From: Atherix ibis
Lineage: Eukaryota; Arthropoda; Insecta; Diptera; Athericidae
DNA length: 64,000 nucleotides
Assembly (NCBI GenBank): GCA_958298945.1
Contig: OY282605.1
Coordinates: 42,510,811-42,574,810 of the forward strand
Direction: 5' to 3'
Within the stretch, counting starts at the first letter, position 1, and each line of letters begins with the position of its first letter. The translations under genes and the position numbers were made by a program. Below the pieces are notes generated by a model. The model was not told the DNA's origin and made no database searches. It worked only from the letters and a program-made list of their open reading frames with translations. Positions 43,665-53,679 of the stretch are shown piece by piece.

Positions 43665-44760
43665 TTTTAAACAAATCTTTAACATGTTTTGATTTCTATT
43701 TATTATCTTTTAATTTAAGAGCAGAGAAGAATACCCTGTTAATGTGACTAATAAGATACTTTGGATCCGTATACGTATTTGTATGTTTTTGCCTATTTTT
43801 GTATCATAAAATAAATGCGCAATATTTTTTTGTAAAATACAACAAAAAAAACTTTTTTTTTATTCAGAAAATAATTTGTTTGTCATGATTATGGGTATAT
43901 GATCAACTCGGCTTTGATACAACCCTTAAAATTTGTCCCATTCAATTGAACTTTTTTTTTGGAGTAAATCCTGCTCTGTTCCACTAAATCACACTAAACA
44001 GTTTATTTTCCTGGATGAATTGGCCCTCATCACTAAACAGAAATTTGTGATAAAATAACAGCTCCTATTCCAATTATTTCAAAAGTACAATCGATACTAT
44101 GGCACCTGAATTCTCAATGGGTGTAGGCCGAAGCCTTTTGGTGAATTTTTCTTCTAGTTGAATGATTGGAGCTTAATTACTTTGAAGGTCATCGATTCGA
44201 TAAAATTGTATCTTCATAAATACTATACAGCGGCACATTTAAATTATAAGCCGATGGCTTATCATCATGGAGTGTATGTGGTGTAAAATTTATGTACAAT
44301 ACAATATGACAGATAACAATTGATTTGACAGCCCTTAGATTAAAAAATACCTGAACAGGCCCGTACGTCCCAGTTTCGTGTATGTCTACACAATTTTCTG
44401 TCTGAATTATTGCAAAAGCGGCGAAAAATTGTACTGCTTGCATAATTTTCTGTAGATTTTTTTATATCTAGTTTTTGTAGTAAAAATTTTTTAATTCCAA
44501 AAGAAGTCAACATTTATTTTTTTCCAATCGTCTGATTTTAAATGCAATTATATTTTAGGTAAATTATTTATTTTGTAGACTTTTGGAGAGCTTATTCTCC
44601 ATGAAATGGTTGCATAATTTTGTTGCTATTTAGATACTTATCGCGAAGTGATAGTTTAAGTGCGGTTTTATTAAATTTCAAATAGTTTACCAACAAGTAA
44701 GTATAAATTAATACATTTGCATAAATAATTTTTTATTTATGCAAATGTATTAATAATTGG
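43665..44760. other. no supported gene; hairpin and faint transposase trace
   Basis: On the minus strand near 43990-44050 FSDEGQFIQENKLF resembles the first-Asp motif of Tc/IS630-like transposases, but the rest does not align well. A perfect palindrome lies at 44708-44753. Confidence 0.35.
44708..44753. repeat. perfect inverted repeat, 21-bp arms, 4-nt loop
   Basis: 44708-44728 and 44733-44753 are exact reverse complements (core atacatttgcataaata). Confidence 0.95.
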
Positions 44761-45128
44761 TTGCCAAATCAGCTGTTACCTGTCATAGTTTGACTAACCA
44801 TAAGTACAGGTTCATAAGAAATTTTCTGAAAAACTAAATGTTTTTATTGTTTTTTACTAACAATTTTTCAAATTTTTTAAATCAAAGTAGGTATTTTGCA
44901 AGTGTGTACGTTCTTACGAATGTATTCTTGCCAAAAAATTTGGATACCATTTTTTGTAGATGCTTATCCAATTTGTCTATAGTCAAAGTGACAGCCCACA
45001 GGTTTATGTAAAACTAGTTATCAAATCAGCTGTTACCTGTCATAGTTTGAACAATCATAAGTATAGGTCCTTTTAAAAAACTAAATAGTTTTATTGTTTT
45101 ACAGTAACGATTTTTCAGATTTTTTAAA
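44761..45128. repeat. direct repeat, two ~115-bp copies
   Basis: Copies at 44761-44885 and 45018-45128, offset 257 bp, sharing aaatcagctgttacctgtca and the following T-rich stretch with small indels. Confidence 0.85.
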
Positions 45129-45209
45129 TTTAAATTAGTAAATTATACGAAAAAATATGTGATATATTGTAAAAAAATTTATATACAATAATTTTTTCAC
45201 AATTTATTT

Positions 45210-46448
45210 TTATTTAAAAATCTCCTTTTAGTTCCACTTTTCCAACCGTTTTCAAAAGATTTATTAATCTCCTTTTAGTTCTACTTTTCCAACCGTTTTT
45301 CCAAAATTTTTATCCCGTCCAAAAAAAAAGAGTTTCGGAAGTTCTGCAAAATACTCATCCGTTTGAGCAATGACGTCCTCGTTGGAAGTGAACCGTCGTC
45401 CGCCAAGCCATTTCTTCAGATTGGGGAAAAGAAAATAGTCACTCGGGGCCAAATCTGGTGAATAAGCGGGATACTGCAACAATTCCACAATTTTGGCCAT
45501 GGAAACAGCGCAGGTGTGCACACGCGCATTGTCCTGATGCAAGAAAATTTTTTTCTTCAGATGGGGGCGCTTCTCTTTGATTTCCTCGCTCAACCGTTGC
45601 AATAACGAAGCGTAATACGCTCCTGTTATTGGTTTTCCTTTTTCCAAGTAGTCGATAAAAATGATGTCCTGCGAATCCCAAAAGATCGTGGCCATCAGCT
45701 TGCCGGCCGATGGCACAGTTTTTGCCTTCTTCGGAGCCCGTTCACCCTTGAAAATCCACTGTGATGACTGTCTCTTCGTTTCTGGAGTGTAGTAGTGTAT
45801 CCAGGTTTCATCCACAGTGACATATCGACGAAGGAATTCGGCAGGATTACGATGAAAGAGTGCCAACATAGCGTCAGAGTCCACTACGAGATTGCGCTTA
45901 TTCTCCTCTGAGAGCAAACGCGGCACCCATCTTGCCGAAATTTTTTTCACAGACAATTTTTCATGCAAAATTGAAGCGACTGTACCTTGTGATATGCCCG
46001 TGGCCTCAACTAATTCGCGCACTTTAATTCGCCGATCGTTCAAAATCAGATCGTGGATTTTGTCGATGATTTCAGGAGTAGACACCTCAACTGGGCATCC
46101 TGAACGATGTTCATCTTTTGTGGATGAACGGCCACGTTTAAATTCATTCACCCAATTGTAAACCGTCGCAAACACAGGTGCAGATGTGCCATGAACTGCA
46201 TACAACTCGGATTTGATTTCTTTCGGGCTTAAGCCTTTCAAATGCACATGTTTGATGACAGCCCTAAACTCGATTTTTACCATTGTTATGCACAAATAAA
46301 TGTCTTTAACTTTAATCGACGATAGAAATTGATCTACGCTATGGATGGAGCTGAAATTTAGACAGCTTTCCTGTCGATAATGCTACTTACAAAAAAAAAA
46401 ATCTTTACCGACACTACGAGCGCAATTTCTTGGATTGAACAACCCTCG
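45210..46448 (-). mobile_element. mariner element related to family A, 3' end rearranged
   Basis: The 5' (right) end reads gaacaaccctcg up to 46448, followed by TA at 46449-46450, the inverse of cgagggttgttc. No matching left end exists. Instead the last ~40 bp of coding sequence are duplicated in tandem (45219-45257 and 45266-45304), and the sequence beyond is unrelated AT-rich DNA, so the 3' end seems lost. Confidence 0.85.
45264..46283 (-). CDS. mariner transposase, nearly uninterrupted but probably defective
   Basis: From the MVKIEFRAVIKHVHLKGLSP methionine the frame is open for 339 codons, close to the ~345 of relatives. HTH1, linker, HTH2 (KVRELVEATGISQGTVASIL) and ISARWVPRLLSEENKRNL precede YVTVDETWIHYYTPETKRQS (first Asp), IFLHQDNARVHTCAV (second Asp) and AYSPDLAPSDYFLFPNLKKW (third Asp). 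Between KIVEL and LQYPAYSPD about four residues are missing compared with family A, which shortens the DD34D spacing. The C-terminus (GRDKNFGKTVGKVELKGD) is altered and ends at a TAA created in the duplicated segment. HTH domains would bind the element ends. The spacing change and the lost 3' end make activity unlikely. It is distinct from family A at many positions. Confidence 0.9.
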   Translation of the reverse strand: MVKIEFRAVIKHVHLKGLSPKEIKSELYAVHGTSAPVFATVYNWVNEFKRGRSSTKDEHRSGCPVEVSTPEIIDKIHDLILNDRRIKVRELVEATGISQGTVASILHEKLSVKKISARWVPRLLSEENKRNLVVDSDAMLALFHRNPAEFLRRYVTVDETWIHYYTPETKRQSSQWIFKGERAPKKAKTVPSAGKLMATIFWDSQDIIFIDYLEKGKPITGAYYASLLQRLSEEIKEKRPHLKKKIFLHQDNARVHTCAVSMAKIVELLQYPAYSPDLAPSDYFLFPNLKKWLGGRRFTSNEDVIAQTDEYFAELPKLFFFGRDKNFGKTVGKVELKGD

Positions 46449-46450
46449 TA

Positions 46451-48420
46451 TTTAGTCTTTTAGGAGCTTTTGAAAATTCTCATCCAAAAGACCATCAAGA
46501 ACTATCTGATCTTTCGGAAATTTGGTTCACTCTGCGAATGCCATCTAGACAAAGCGCTGTAGCTCGCTGCAAATGAACACGAAGTTGGCTTTGAACCAAC
46601 GAACGAAGATGTCTGCCAACGCAAAATTTCTTGGAGAACCGCAGAAACTGCTCGAATCTCTCTTAACACATCTTCTAAGGCTTCCAAATGAGTACGCATA
46701 ATTTTTCCATCCTTTGTTTTGAGCTTTCCAAATTAGCTCCAATTTAATCTGATTCTTCAGCATATCTTATCAAAACAGCAAATAAGTTGTTAGTTTTATT
46801 TTCCACTTCACTTGAGCACTTGTCCGGTAATCCCATTACCATCGATTCAGCTTCCAACACATCGGCTCGGTTCACCTTGTATCCAGTTACCAAAGAAGGT
46901 TAAAATGATTTTATATGTTTTTTCTACAGTTTCTATTATAAATTCAATAGAAAATAATTAAAAATATTATTGTATGAAGAATAGAATGTCATCTTAAATA
47001 TATTGAATGCAGCTTAATACAAATGCACTAAATATTAAGTTGTATACCAATCTTTTGAAAACTGAGAATTCTTCAATACAAATTATCGAAAAATTCAAAA
47101 GTTTTTGTAATAAGAATAAAAAATCTCATTTTCAAAAAGAAGTTGTTCGAAAACCACTACTTAGAGTTTTCTAACAACTTTGACTATTCTAGTACTTTTT
47201 AACAACTTTAAGAATATATTGCCAACACGAATAGGCGACTTTCTAAACTCTAATAATTCGATGTCTACTTTTAAAGTTTCCACAACTAAAAACCATTATA
47301 TGCAGTGTTAAGAAGAAAAACGAGCAGGCCAATGGATATTTTCACAAGAAAAGTAAAAAATAATGGTAGAATGTCCCTATAGTGACGAAAGTAGTGCACA
47401 TTAAATACCAACGATTTTATGTTATTCTACAGTTTAGAAATCACGTTCACCCCGTGATTCATTTATTGTTAACAATGTTCATACTGAGAGTTCCCAATTT
47501 AAGCATTTCATGACTTCCACACATCCTCAGATGCTAGCAACATACTATTCCTACCATCGAAGGTATTCACTTCTTTTGTTTAATTGAACAAGTGTTAGTA
47601 TTACAAAATATCCATTGCCCATTAAAAAATTTTGTTTTCCTAGAAGAGTCTTGCTCGTGATTCTTGTCCGGATCCTTTTCCTATGCTACATTCTAAGAAG
47701 TTTATAAAGTTACGAAAATTGCTCACGTTCCGTTGAAATAGCGTTCAGGATTTTAGTTTACACATTTCACTACTTGTCGAACCATGAAAGCCTGAATCTT
47801 CACAACACCTTCCAAAAAAACAAAAAGCTTGAAAAATATTAGCGCTTGTGTATTTTTTATATTTTAGCTCATTTTTCATAGTAGCAGAAAATAATAGGGA
47901 ACCTATAAATAGTGTGAAGAACACCCAAACTTGATCTAAAAACTTTTACAGCAAACAAAAAAATAGGGACGTAGCAAAATAATATGTTCAACTAAAAAGA
48001 AAATAAAAACGAAAAATATTAACATCGGAAAAATATAGAAAGGATATCTTAACAAAGAAAAGGACTTCTTGGACAACTTTTTCGATATGTAAAAATTACA
48101 TCCAACAAATTGCATACAAGAGAAACGTTGAATTTTTCATATTAAATTTGACATTTTATACTTTGAAGATAAATCGCTTAAAGTTTTTAAAATGGAATTA
48201 ATATTAACAAATTTTTCTAATTTTTTTTTTGTACTGAGTTACATAAATTTACATCCTTATAATAATATGTTGATAAATTTCTTTAATCCAAATTAATTAA
48301 ATAACAATAAAAAATAGAAAAGTACAGGGTATTCTTGAGATACGTTCACAATTTTAATTTAACGATATTTTGCTTAGCTGTGATTTTGTTAATTATTGTA
48401 ATTATTGTGAACTTGAAAAT
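46451..48420. other. no supported gene
   Basis: 46450-46770 is less AT-rich with overlapping minus-strand frames (46502-46699, 46545-46763) that I could not assign. The rest is AT-rich without recognisable features. Confidence 0.4.
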
Positions 48421-48424
48421 TATA

Positions 48425-49266
48425 CGAGATCTTTTCAAAAAGTATCGCGAATTTTATGTTTTTTCAAAAATTATTTATTTATTCATGAATATCTATTTTG
48501 TCCCCTTTAAAGTAATCCCCACCAGATATTATACACTTGTGCCAACGTTTTTTTCTAATCCTCGAAGCACTTCAAAAAATCATTTTTTGTGATCTTGTTC
48601 AGCTCCTCCTTCGATGTCGTCTTTATCTCCTCAATCGTAGCGTAGCGTCGTCCTTTCGTGGGGCTCTTCAGTTTCGGGAACAAGAAAAAGTCACAGGGGG
48701 CCAGATCTGGGGAATACATTGGCTGCGGTATTATTAGTGTGTTGGTTTTTACTAAAAATGGCAAAAGCCAATTTTTGTTCTTCTACAAATCCAGGCGTTT
48801 GCGCATAACTTGCAGGTAACATTCCTTATTGAGCGTTCTACCCTGTGGCAAGAACTCATGCTGCACTACGCCCCTGTAATCGAAGAAAACTGTAAGCAAA
48901 ACCTTCATATTCGATTGAACTTAGCGCGCTTTTTCTGGGCCCTCGGAGAACATTTTGTACCACCGATAAACGTTGTTTCGGTCCAAGGTAGCTTCACCAT
49001 ATGCCACAGTCAACATTCGGAAAGCGTCCGCGCAATTAATTTTGTTTTACACACAAAATTTGATACAGATTCTTTGATCCATTTTTTGGAATGGGGAAAA
49101 ATCAAAGACGAGCCAAAACACGTGCAAGCAAAGTAGCTGTCAAAAATTAACTGACATTCAAAATGGCCGAACTTGTCGGCATAAGTGAGAGATATGAGTA
49201 CCAACATAACACCACGAAAATCGAATATTTTCATGAGTACCACACGATACTTTTTTAACAGACCCG
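48425..49266 (-). mobile_element. short mariner element with both ends, transposase largely deleted
   Basis: 842 bp between TA duplications (48423-48424 and 49267-49268). Ends cgagatcttttcaaaaagta (48425) and, inverted, cgggtctgttaaaaaagtat (49266 leftward) form an imperfect inverted repeat. On the minus strand it encodes pieces of a GVQW3/FLJ37770-type mariner transposase: FCVKNKINCADAFRMLTVAY with EATLDRNNVYRWYKMFSEGP (HTH part, 48905-49070), FLQGRT-type remains, then NTLIIPQPMYSPDLAPCDFF (third Asp, 48700-48750) and KNDFLKCFEDWKKRWHKCI (48520-48580). The region with the first and second catalytic Asp is missing, so the element could move only with an outside transposase. Confidence 0.9.
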
Positions 49267-49269
49267 TAC

Positions 49270-49840
49270 ATGGCAAATTTAATATAATTAATTATTTTTA
49301 CAAACAAAAAGTAGAGAATAAGTAAGATCTACATTTTCAATGAACGACTGCTTGAGGCCTACATATCTCATCCCGTAATTTTGACACTGTTAATAATGAA
49401 TTTATATGTATAAAAAAAGTTCATCTTAAACCAATTGATAATATGACAAAACGCACTAATTAAATTAACAGACTTCATCATACTAGTAAAACCGAAAATT
49501 TATTGATATCTTATCCATAGAATCTCTACACTGAATATCTTATTATAAGAAAGATGTGAGAAATATGCTTTATTTAATTTATAAAATACGAAAAAAATTT
49601 ACAAAAAATACCGAATAATTACCTAAAAAGTATAGCAATAAATACAGAGGGTGTTTTATAGGTGAGCTTGCATTTGGTACGCCGAACCCAGAATATTTTT
49701 GCGATGCGTGGAAGTGAAGCTGGATGTCTGGAAACCTCCATAAAGCGTTGCGCTTCTTCAAATCGTTGTGCGGAATATTTTGTATAAAAATTTCACAAAT
49801 ATGCCTGCATAAAATTTAAATGACACAGGAACTACAGCCC
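49270..49840. other. no supported gene
   Basis: 49640-49800 is less AT-rich (minus-strand frame 49579-49761) but unrecognised. Confidence 0.4.
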
Positions 49841-49844
49841 ATAG

Positions 49845-50985
49845 ATTTGTAGACCGCCGGCAATAGCGCGATTATATATAACACCCTAATTTTTAGAAGA
49901 AGTTGATAATGAGTTAAGAAACACCAGTCTTTATCTTGAAAACCAAAGACACAAATTTTTTCTTTTTAGCGACGTCATTATATTATAACGATGAATGTTT
50001 AGGGATGGGCAAGTGCATTTGAAGTTAGGCGGCCTCGTTAATAAGCAAAATACTCTTGTAGAGTGTCTGTATGGTGCCGCGTTTATATCAGAGTTGCCAT
50101 TGGATAGTACTTCTTTGATCACTACTGCTAGCAATACTGGTAAATCACTAGTGATCGATAGCACCCGTCACATGCTGCACGCGCTATACTGGAAATTCTG
50201 TGGTTACGTAAACTACCTGCAATGGCGCGATTATGTTTTAGACCCTAATTTTTACAAGAAGTTGATAATGCGTGATGAAGCGCCTTTTGACTTTAGCGGC
50301 TCCATTAATAAACAAAATAGCCACTTCAGGAGATGTGAAAGTGCAGACGCACTTCACGTATGACTTTAACACCTCCGTTGAGTGACTGTGTGGAGAAGTG
50401 GTTGGGCCGGAGGTGTCAGTGGAGGTATCATTGATCATATTATATTATAACGGTTAATGTATTATTAATAAGCATATGCATTTAAAGTTCAGCGACCTCG
50501 TTAAAAAACAAAATGGCTACTTCCGGGAATGGGAACAAACTTTACACACTTGTAGAGTGTCTGTGTGGTACCGCGTTTTTATCAGAGGTGCCATTGGATA
50601 GTGCTTTTTTTATCACTAAGAAGCACTATCCAATGGTACCTTTAATAAATTCACTAGTGATCGATATAGGAAGATGCTTCAGAGCATTTTCATACTCAAA
50701 TTGGATCAATTTGGGTCAGACGACACGTTCTTTCAAGAGAACAGCGCCAGGTCAGTGAAAATTCCGCAACCCACATTCTGTCGATATGCGCTGATACCCT
50801 TGCTACCCAAATTTAATCTGTATCAATTTTTTAAGGAGAATTTTACCAACGAAGTATAATTAAACAACTTACAGAAAAAACAATTTAAAAAAATCAATGA
50901 AATTAACACGAAAATATGTAAAAGCACCTTCAAAAATATCATCAAAAGAGCAGACATTTTGTTGCTTATTTAGCCAAAATTCTTA
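49845..50985 (+). pseudogene. Tc/IS630-like DDE transposase relic with internal duplication
   Basis: KLIMRDEAPFDFSGSINKQN at about 50254-50315 matches the first-Asp block (IIMSDEAHFNLAGFVNK in family B). TLVECLYGAAF / TLVECLCGTAF (50053 and 50535) corresponds to the RVTVWC block out of frame. DRYRKMLQSIFILKLDQFGS (50655-50720) with DDTFFQENSA matches GDRYRDMLEKCLLLELDQLD..WLQEDGA with the second Asp lost. KINEINTKICKSTFKNIIKR (50890-50955) is the C-terminal helix. Blocks 49860-50165 and 50225-50690 are partial duplicates of each other (for example attatattataacg at 49976 and 50443). Distantly related to family B; dead. Confidence 0.7.
50587..50640. repeat. near-perfect inverted repeat, 20-bp arms, 14-nt loop
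   Basis: ggtgccattggatagtgctt at 50587-50606 pairs with 50621-50640 with one mismatch, inside the transposase relic. Confidence 0.95.
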
Positions 50986-51552
50986 ATTCTGTATAGGCGA
51001 TTTTTTCTAAAAATTAATTCCTGTTCTTTCATTTTAATTCAAAATTATTTTGAAAATAATTTCTAAATTTATATTTGGAACATCCTGTACATATGCTGAT
51101 ATATCGGATTATCCATTTTATCGTTTTGAAAATATAATCATGTCATTTGTTAGTTATTACATAAATCTTTGATTTTAGATAATAATAATTTAATTTTAAA
51201 TTTTGTATTTAATATCAAAGATTTTTTTTAAAAAAAACATAAAATCCACAAAAGATATACCGATTGAGTATTGTAATAATAGGTTTTGAATGCAGATTTT
51301 TCGGGAACAAAATTATCATTACTGTGGGCGGTAATTTCTCATTTAGTGAATATAAAAATTAGAAAAATTGCTATATGAAAAATTATAAAAAATCACAATT
51401 AACTATGAATAAAAAATGACTTTTACACAGAAGTGGTTATTTACCGTCAATTCTAAAGGTTATGAGCTTTTAATAATGGACTTTCTTTAGGTCTGAACCC
51501 TATAGTTTTCGAAATCTGTTAAACTTTTTTCTATAGAACTATATAAAAGATC

Positions 51553-53666
51553 GACACAATATCCAACGCCTACAGAATCCAGAGACAGCCGAGATATTTG
51601 CGAACAAGCTGGAAGAAGTTAGCCACAATGTCGAAAGGCTGACATGGCCTTTTCTACTGCGCAAACTAAAGTCCGCTGCAGAGGAAAGAGTGGATCCGCG
51701 AGTCAACCTGGACTCAAATAGTAAAACGAAGAAAGCTGAAAGGTCTACTCCAATCTTCTCAAACCCGCGAGGAAAGGCACCATCTACAGACGAGGTACAA
51801 CCTTGCTCAAAAGATGGTCAAACGCATTGCAAGGCATGACAAGAGGAACTTCTTTAATGGAATAGCCAGCGAAGCAGAAGCCGCTGCACCCCGGAGCAAT
51901 ATCCGCAGTGTATATGCATCAATTCGCAAACTATCCGGAAAAAGAACACCCTCACTGCCACCACTTAAGGATAAAGACGGCCAAGCTCTCTCCACGGATG
52001 AAGAACAACTCGACCGCTGGAAGGAATTCTTCTCAGAATCCCTTCCAATAGCTCTAGAATTCCATCCTCCTCCTCCAGTGATACGCAGAAACCCACGAAG
52101 ATCCATCCCAACAATACCGCCCACGATTACGGAGACCGGCAAAGCACCCGGACCTGAGAACCTGGCCCCAGAAGTGCTGAAGTTAGATCCGCCACTCCTG
52201 GCCTCGCTGTTGCATCCTATAATAGCAAAAGCCTGGACACAATGCCACTTCCCGGACAGCTGGAAAGAAGGAGTAATTATCACCATCCCGAAGAAAGGTG
52301 CCCTTGGCGATTGCAAAAACTGGAGGGGAATCACTCTGCTGAACACCATCCAGAAACTAATCGCATCAATCATCCTGACTCGCATCACTTCAACAGTGGA
52401 AAGTGCCCTTCGCAACGAGCAGTCTGGCTTTAGACCAAACCGCTCCTGCGTTGATCACATCAGCAGCCTAAGAATGATCATTGAACAGTCGAACGAATGG
52501 AACAGCCCGCTCTATCTTCTCTTCGTTGACTTCGAAAGAGCCGTTGACATGATTTTTCACGACGCCATCTGGAGTGCTCTGGCTGAACTAGGCATCCCAC
52601 AGGCCATCATCGATCTCATCCGAGAACTATACGGTGAGGCCCCGTGTAGAGTGCGCTTCAAAGGACGAGACAGCGATCCATTCAACATTTCGAGAGGAGT
52701 CAGGCACGGTTGCGTAATCTCGCCTATCCTCTTCATAATCGCCCTAGACCTAGTCCTTCAATGCACTAACAACACAGCTAGCAACGGTATCCAGTGGACA
52801 CTGCGTGAGAAGCTCCACAACCTGTACTACACCGACGACATATGCCTCATGTCCCACACCTTCAACGACATTCAGGAGAAACTAAATGCTCTGGCCTCCA
52901 ACGCCGAAGAAGTGGGGATGAGAATTAACATCTAGAAGACCAAATTGATGCATATCGGCGCCACCTGCGAGAGGCCCTTGATGCTACACGGTACCCTAGT
53001 TGAAGATGTCGAAAAGTTCTGTTACCTTGGCAGCATGCTCAGCAAGGATGGTGGAACTGAAACAGACATGGTAACGCGCATCAATAAGGCGCAACAAGCG
53101 TACACCTCACTTGGGAACGTGTGGCGTTCCAACCACCTCTCCATAACACTCAAACTTCGAATATTCAACTCAAACGTCAAGCCAGTCCTGCTGTACGGCT
53201 GCGAAACATGGTAAGTAACTGACAGCACGACTCGTAAGCCTCAAACATTTGTGAACAGATGCTTGAGGCGTATAAGCAAGATCTTCTGGCCGAACTGGAT
53301 AACGAACGATGAGCTGCTTCTTCTCACGCAGCAAATACCCCTGCTAGCTGACATCAAACGCAGGAAATGTAGTTGGATTGGCCACTCCTTGCGAAAACCA
53401 CCTACGGACATAGCAAGGATGGCACTAGATTGGAACCCACAGGGCAATCGCAGCAGAGGACGACCAAGGACCACTTGGAGAAGATCAGTCGAGCACGAAC
53501 ACCAACAAATTGGCAAATCATGGTCGGAAGAGAAAAGGCTAGCCCAAGACAGAAGCAGATGGAGAGAATTCACAGAGCCTCTAGTGCGGCTATATGCTCC
53601 ATAGGAGCGACTGTGTCTCATGTCTATGTGTAACGTAGAAATGAAAAACCTGTCAAATAAAAAAAA
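51553..53666 (+). mobile_element. non-LTR retrotransposon insertion, 5'-truncated, with 12-bp target duplication
   Basis: The 12-mer atataaaagatc occurs directly before the element (51541-51552) and directly after its A-rich tail (53667-53678), a perfect target-site duplication. The element ends with about 50 bp of 3' untranslated sequence and an A-rich tail (53655-53666). The 5' part (endonuclease and beginning of the ORF) is missing, as usual for target-primed reverse transcription. Base composition is strikingly richer in GC than the surroundings. Confidence 0.93.
51690..53604 (+). pseudogene. reverse transcriptase of the 51.5-kb retrotransposon (two nonsense codons)
   Basis: One frame runs from about 51690 to TAG 53602-53604, interrupted only by TAG at 52933-52935 and TAA at 53212-53214. 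Upstream of 51690 a frameshift separates the linker (NPETAEIFANKLEEV). Recognisable order: KKGALGDCKNWRGITLL (finger region, about 52291-52340), EQSGFRPNRSCVDHI, LYLLFVDFERAVDMIFHDAI (motif A with Asp, about 52510-52570), SRGVRHGCVISPILFIIALD (motif B, 52690-52750), LYYTDDICLMSH (motif C, TDD at 52831-52839), FCYLGSMLSKDGGTETDM (thumb), PVLLYGCETW, and the C-terminal SWIGHSLRKPPTDIARMALD and RGRPRTTWRR. Both catalytic Asp pairs are present. Clade uncertain, possibly RTE/CR1-like. Relatively young. Confidence 0.93.
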
Positions 53667-53679
53667 ATATAAAAGATCA

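Noticed and set aside
43990..44090. Further Tc/IS630-like transposase relic on the minus strand
   Set aside because: Only one short motif (FSDEGQF) resembles the family; flanking codons do not align well enough to call it.
51807..52415. 202-codon minus-strand open frame
   Set aside because: Lies entirely antisense to the reverse-transcriptase frame, which has clear motifs on the plus strand; no protein resemblance on the minus strand.
53205..53220. Splice donor (gtaagt) after CETW in the retrotransposon
   Set aside because: The reading frame simply continues after the TAA with expected retrotransposon sequence, so it is a nonsense change, not an intron boundary.
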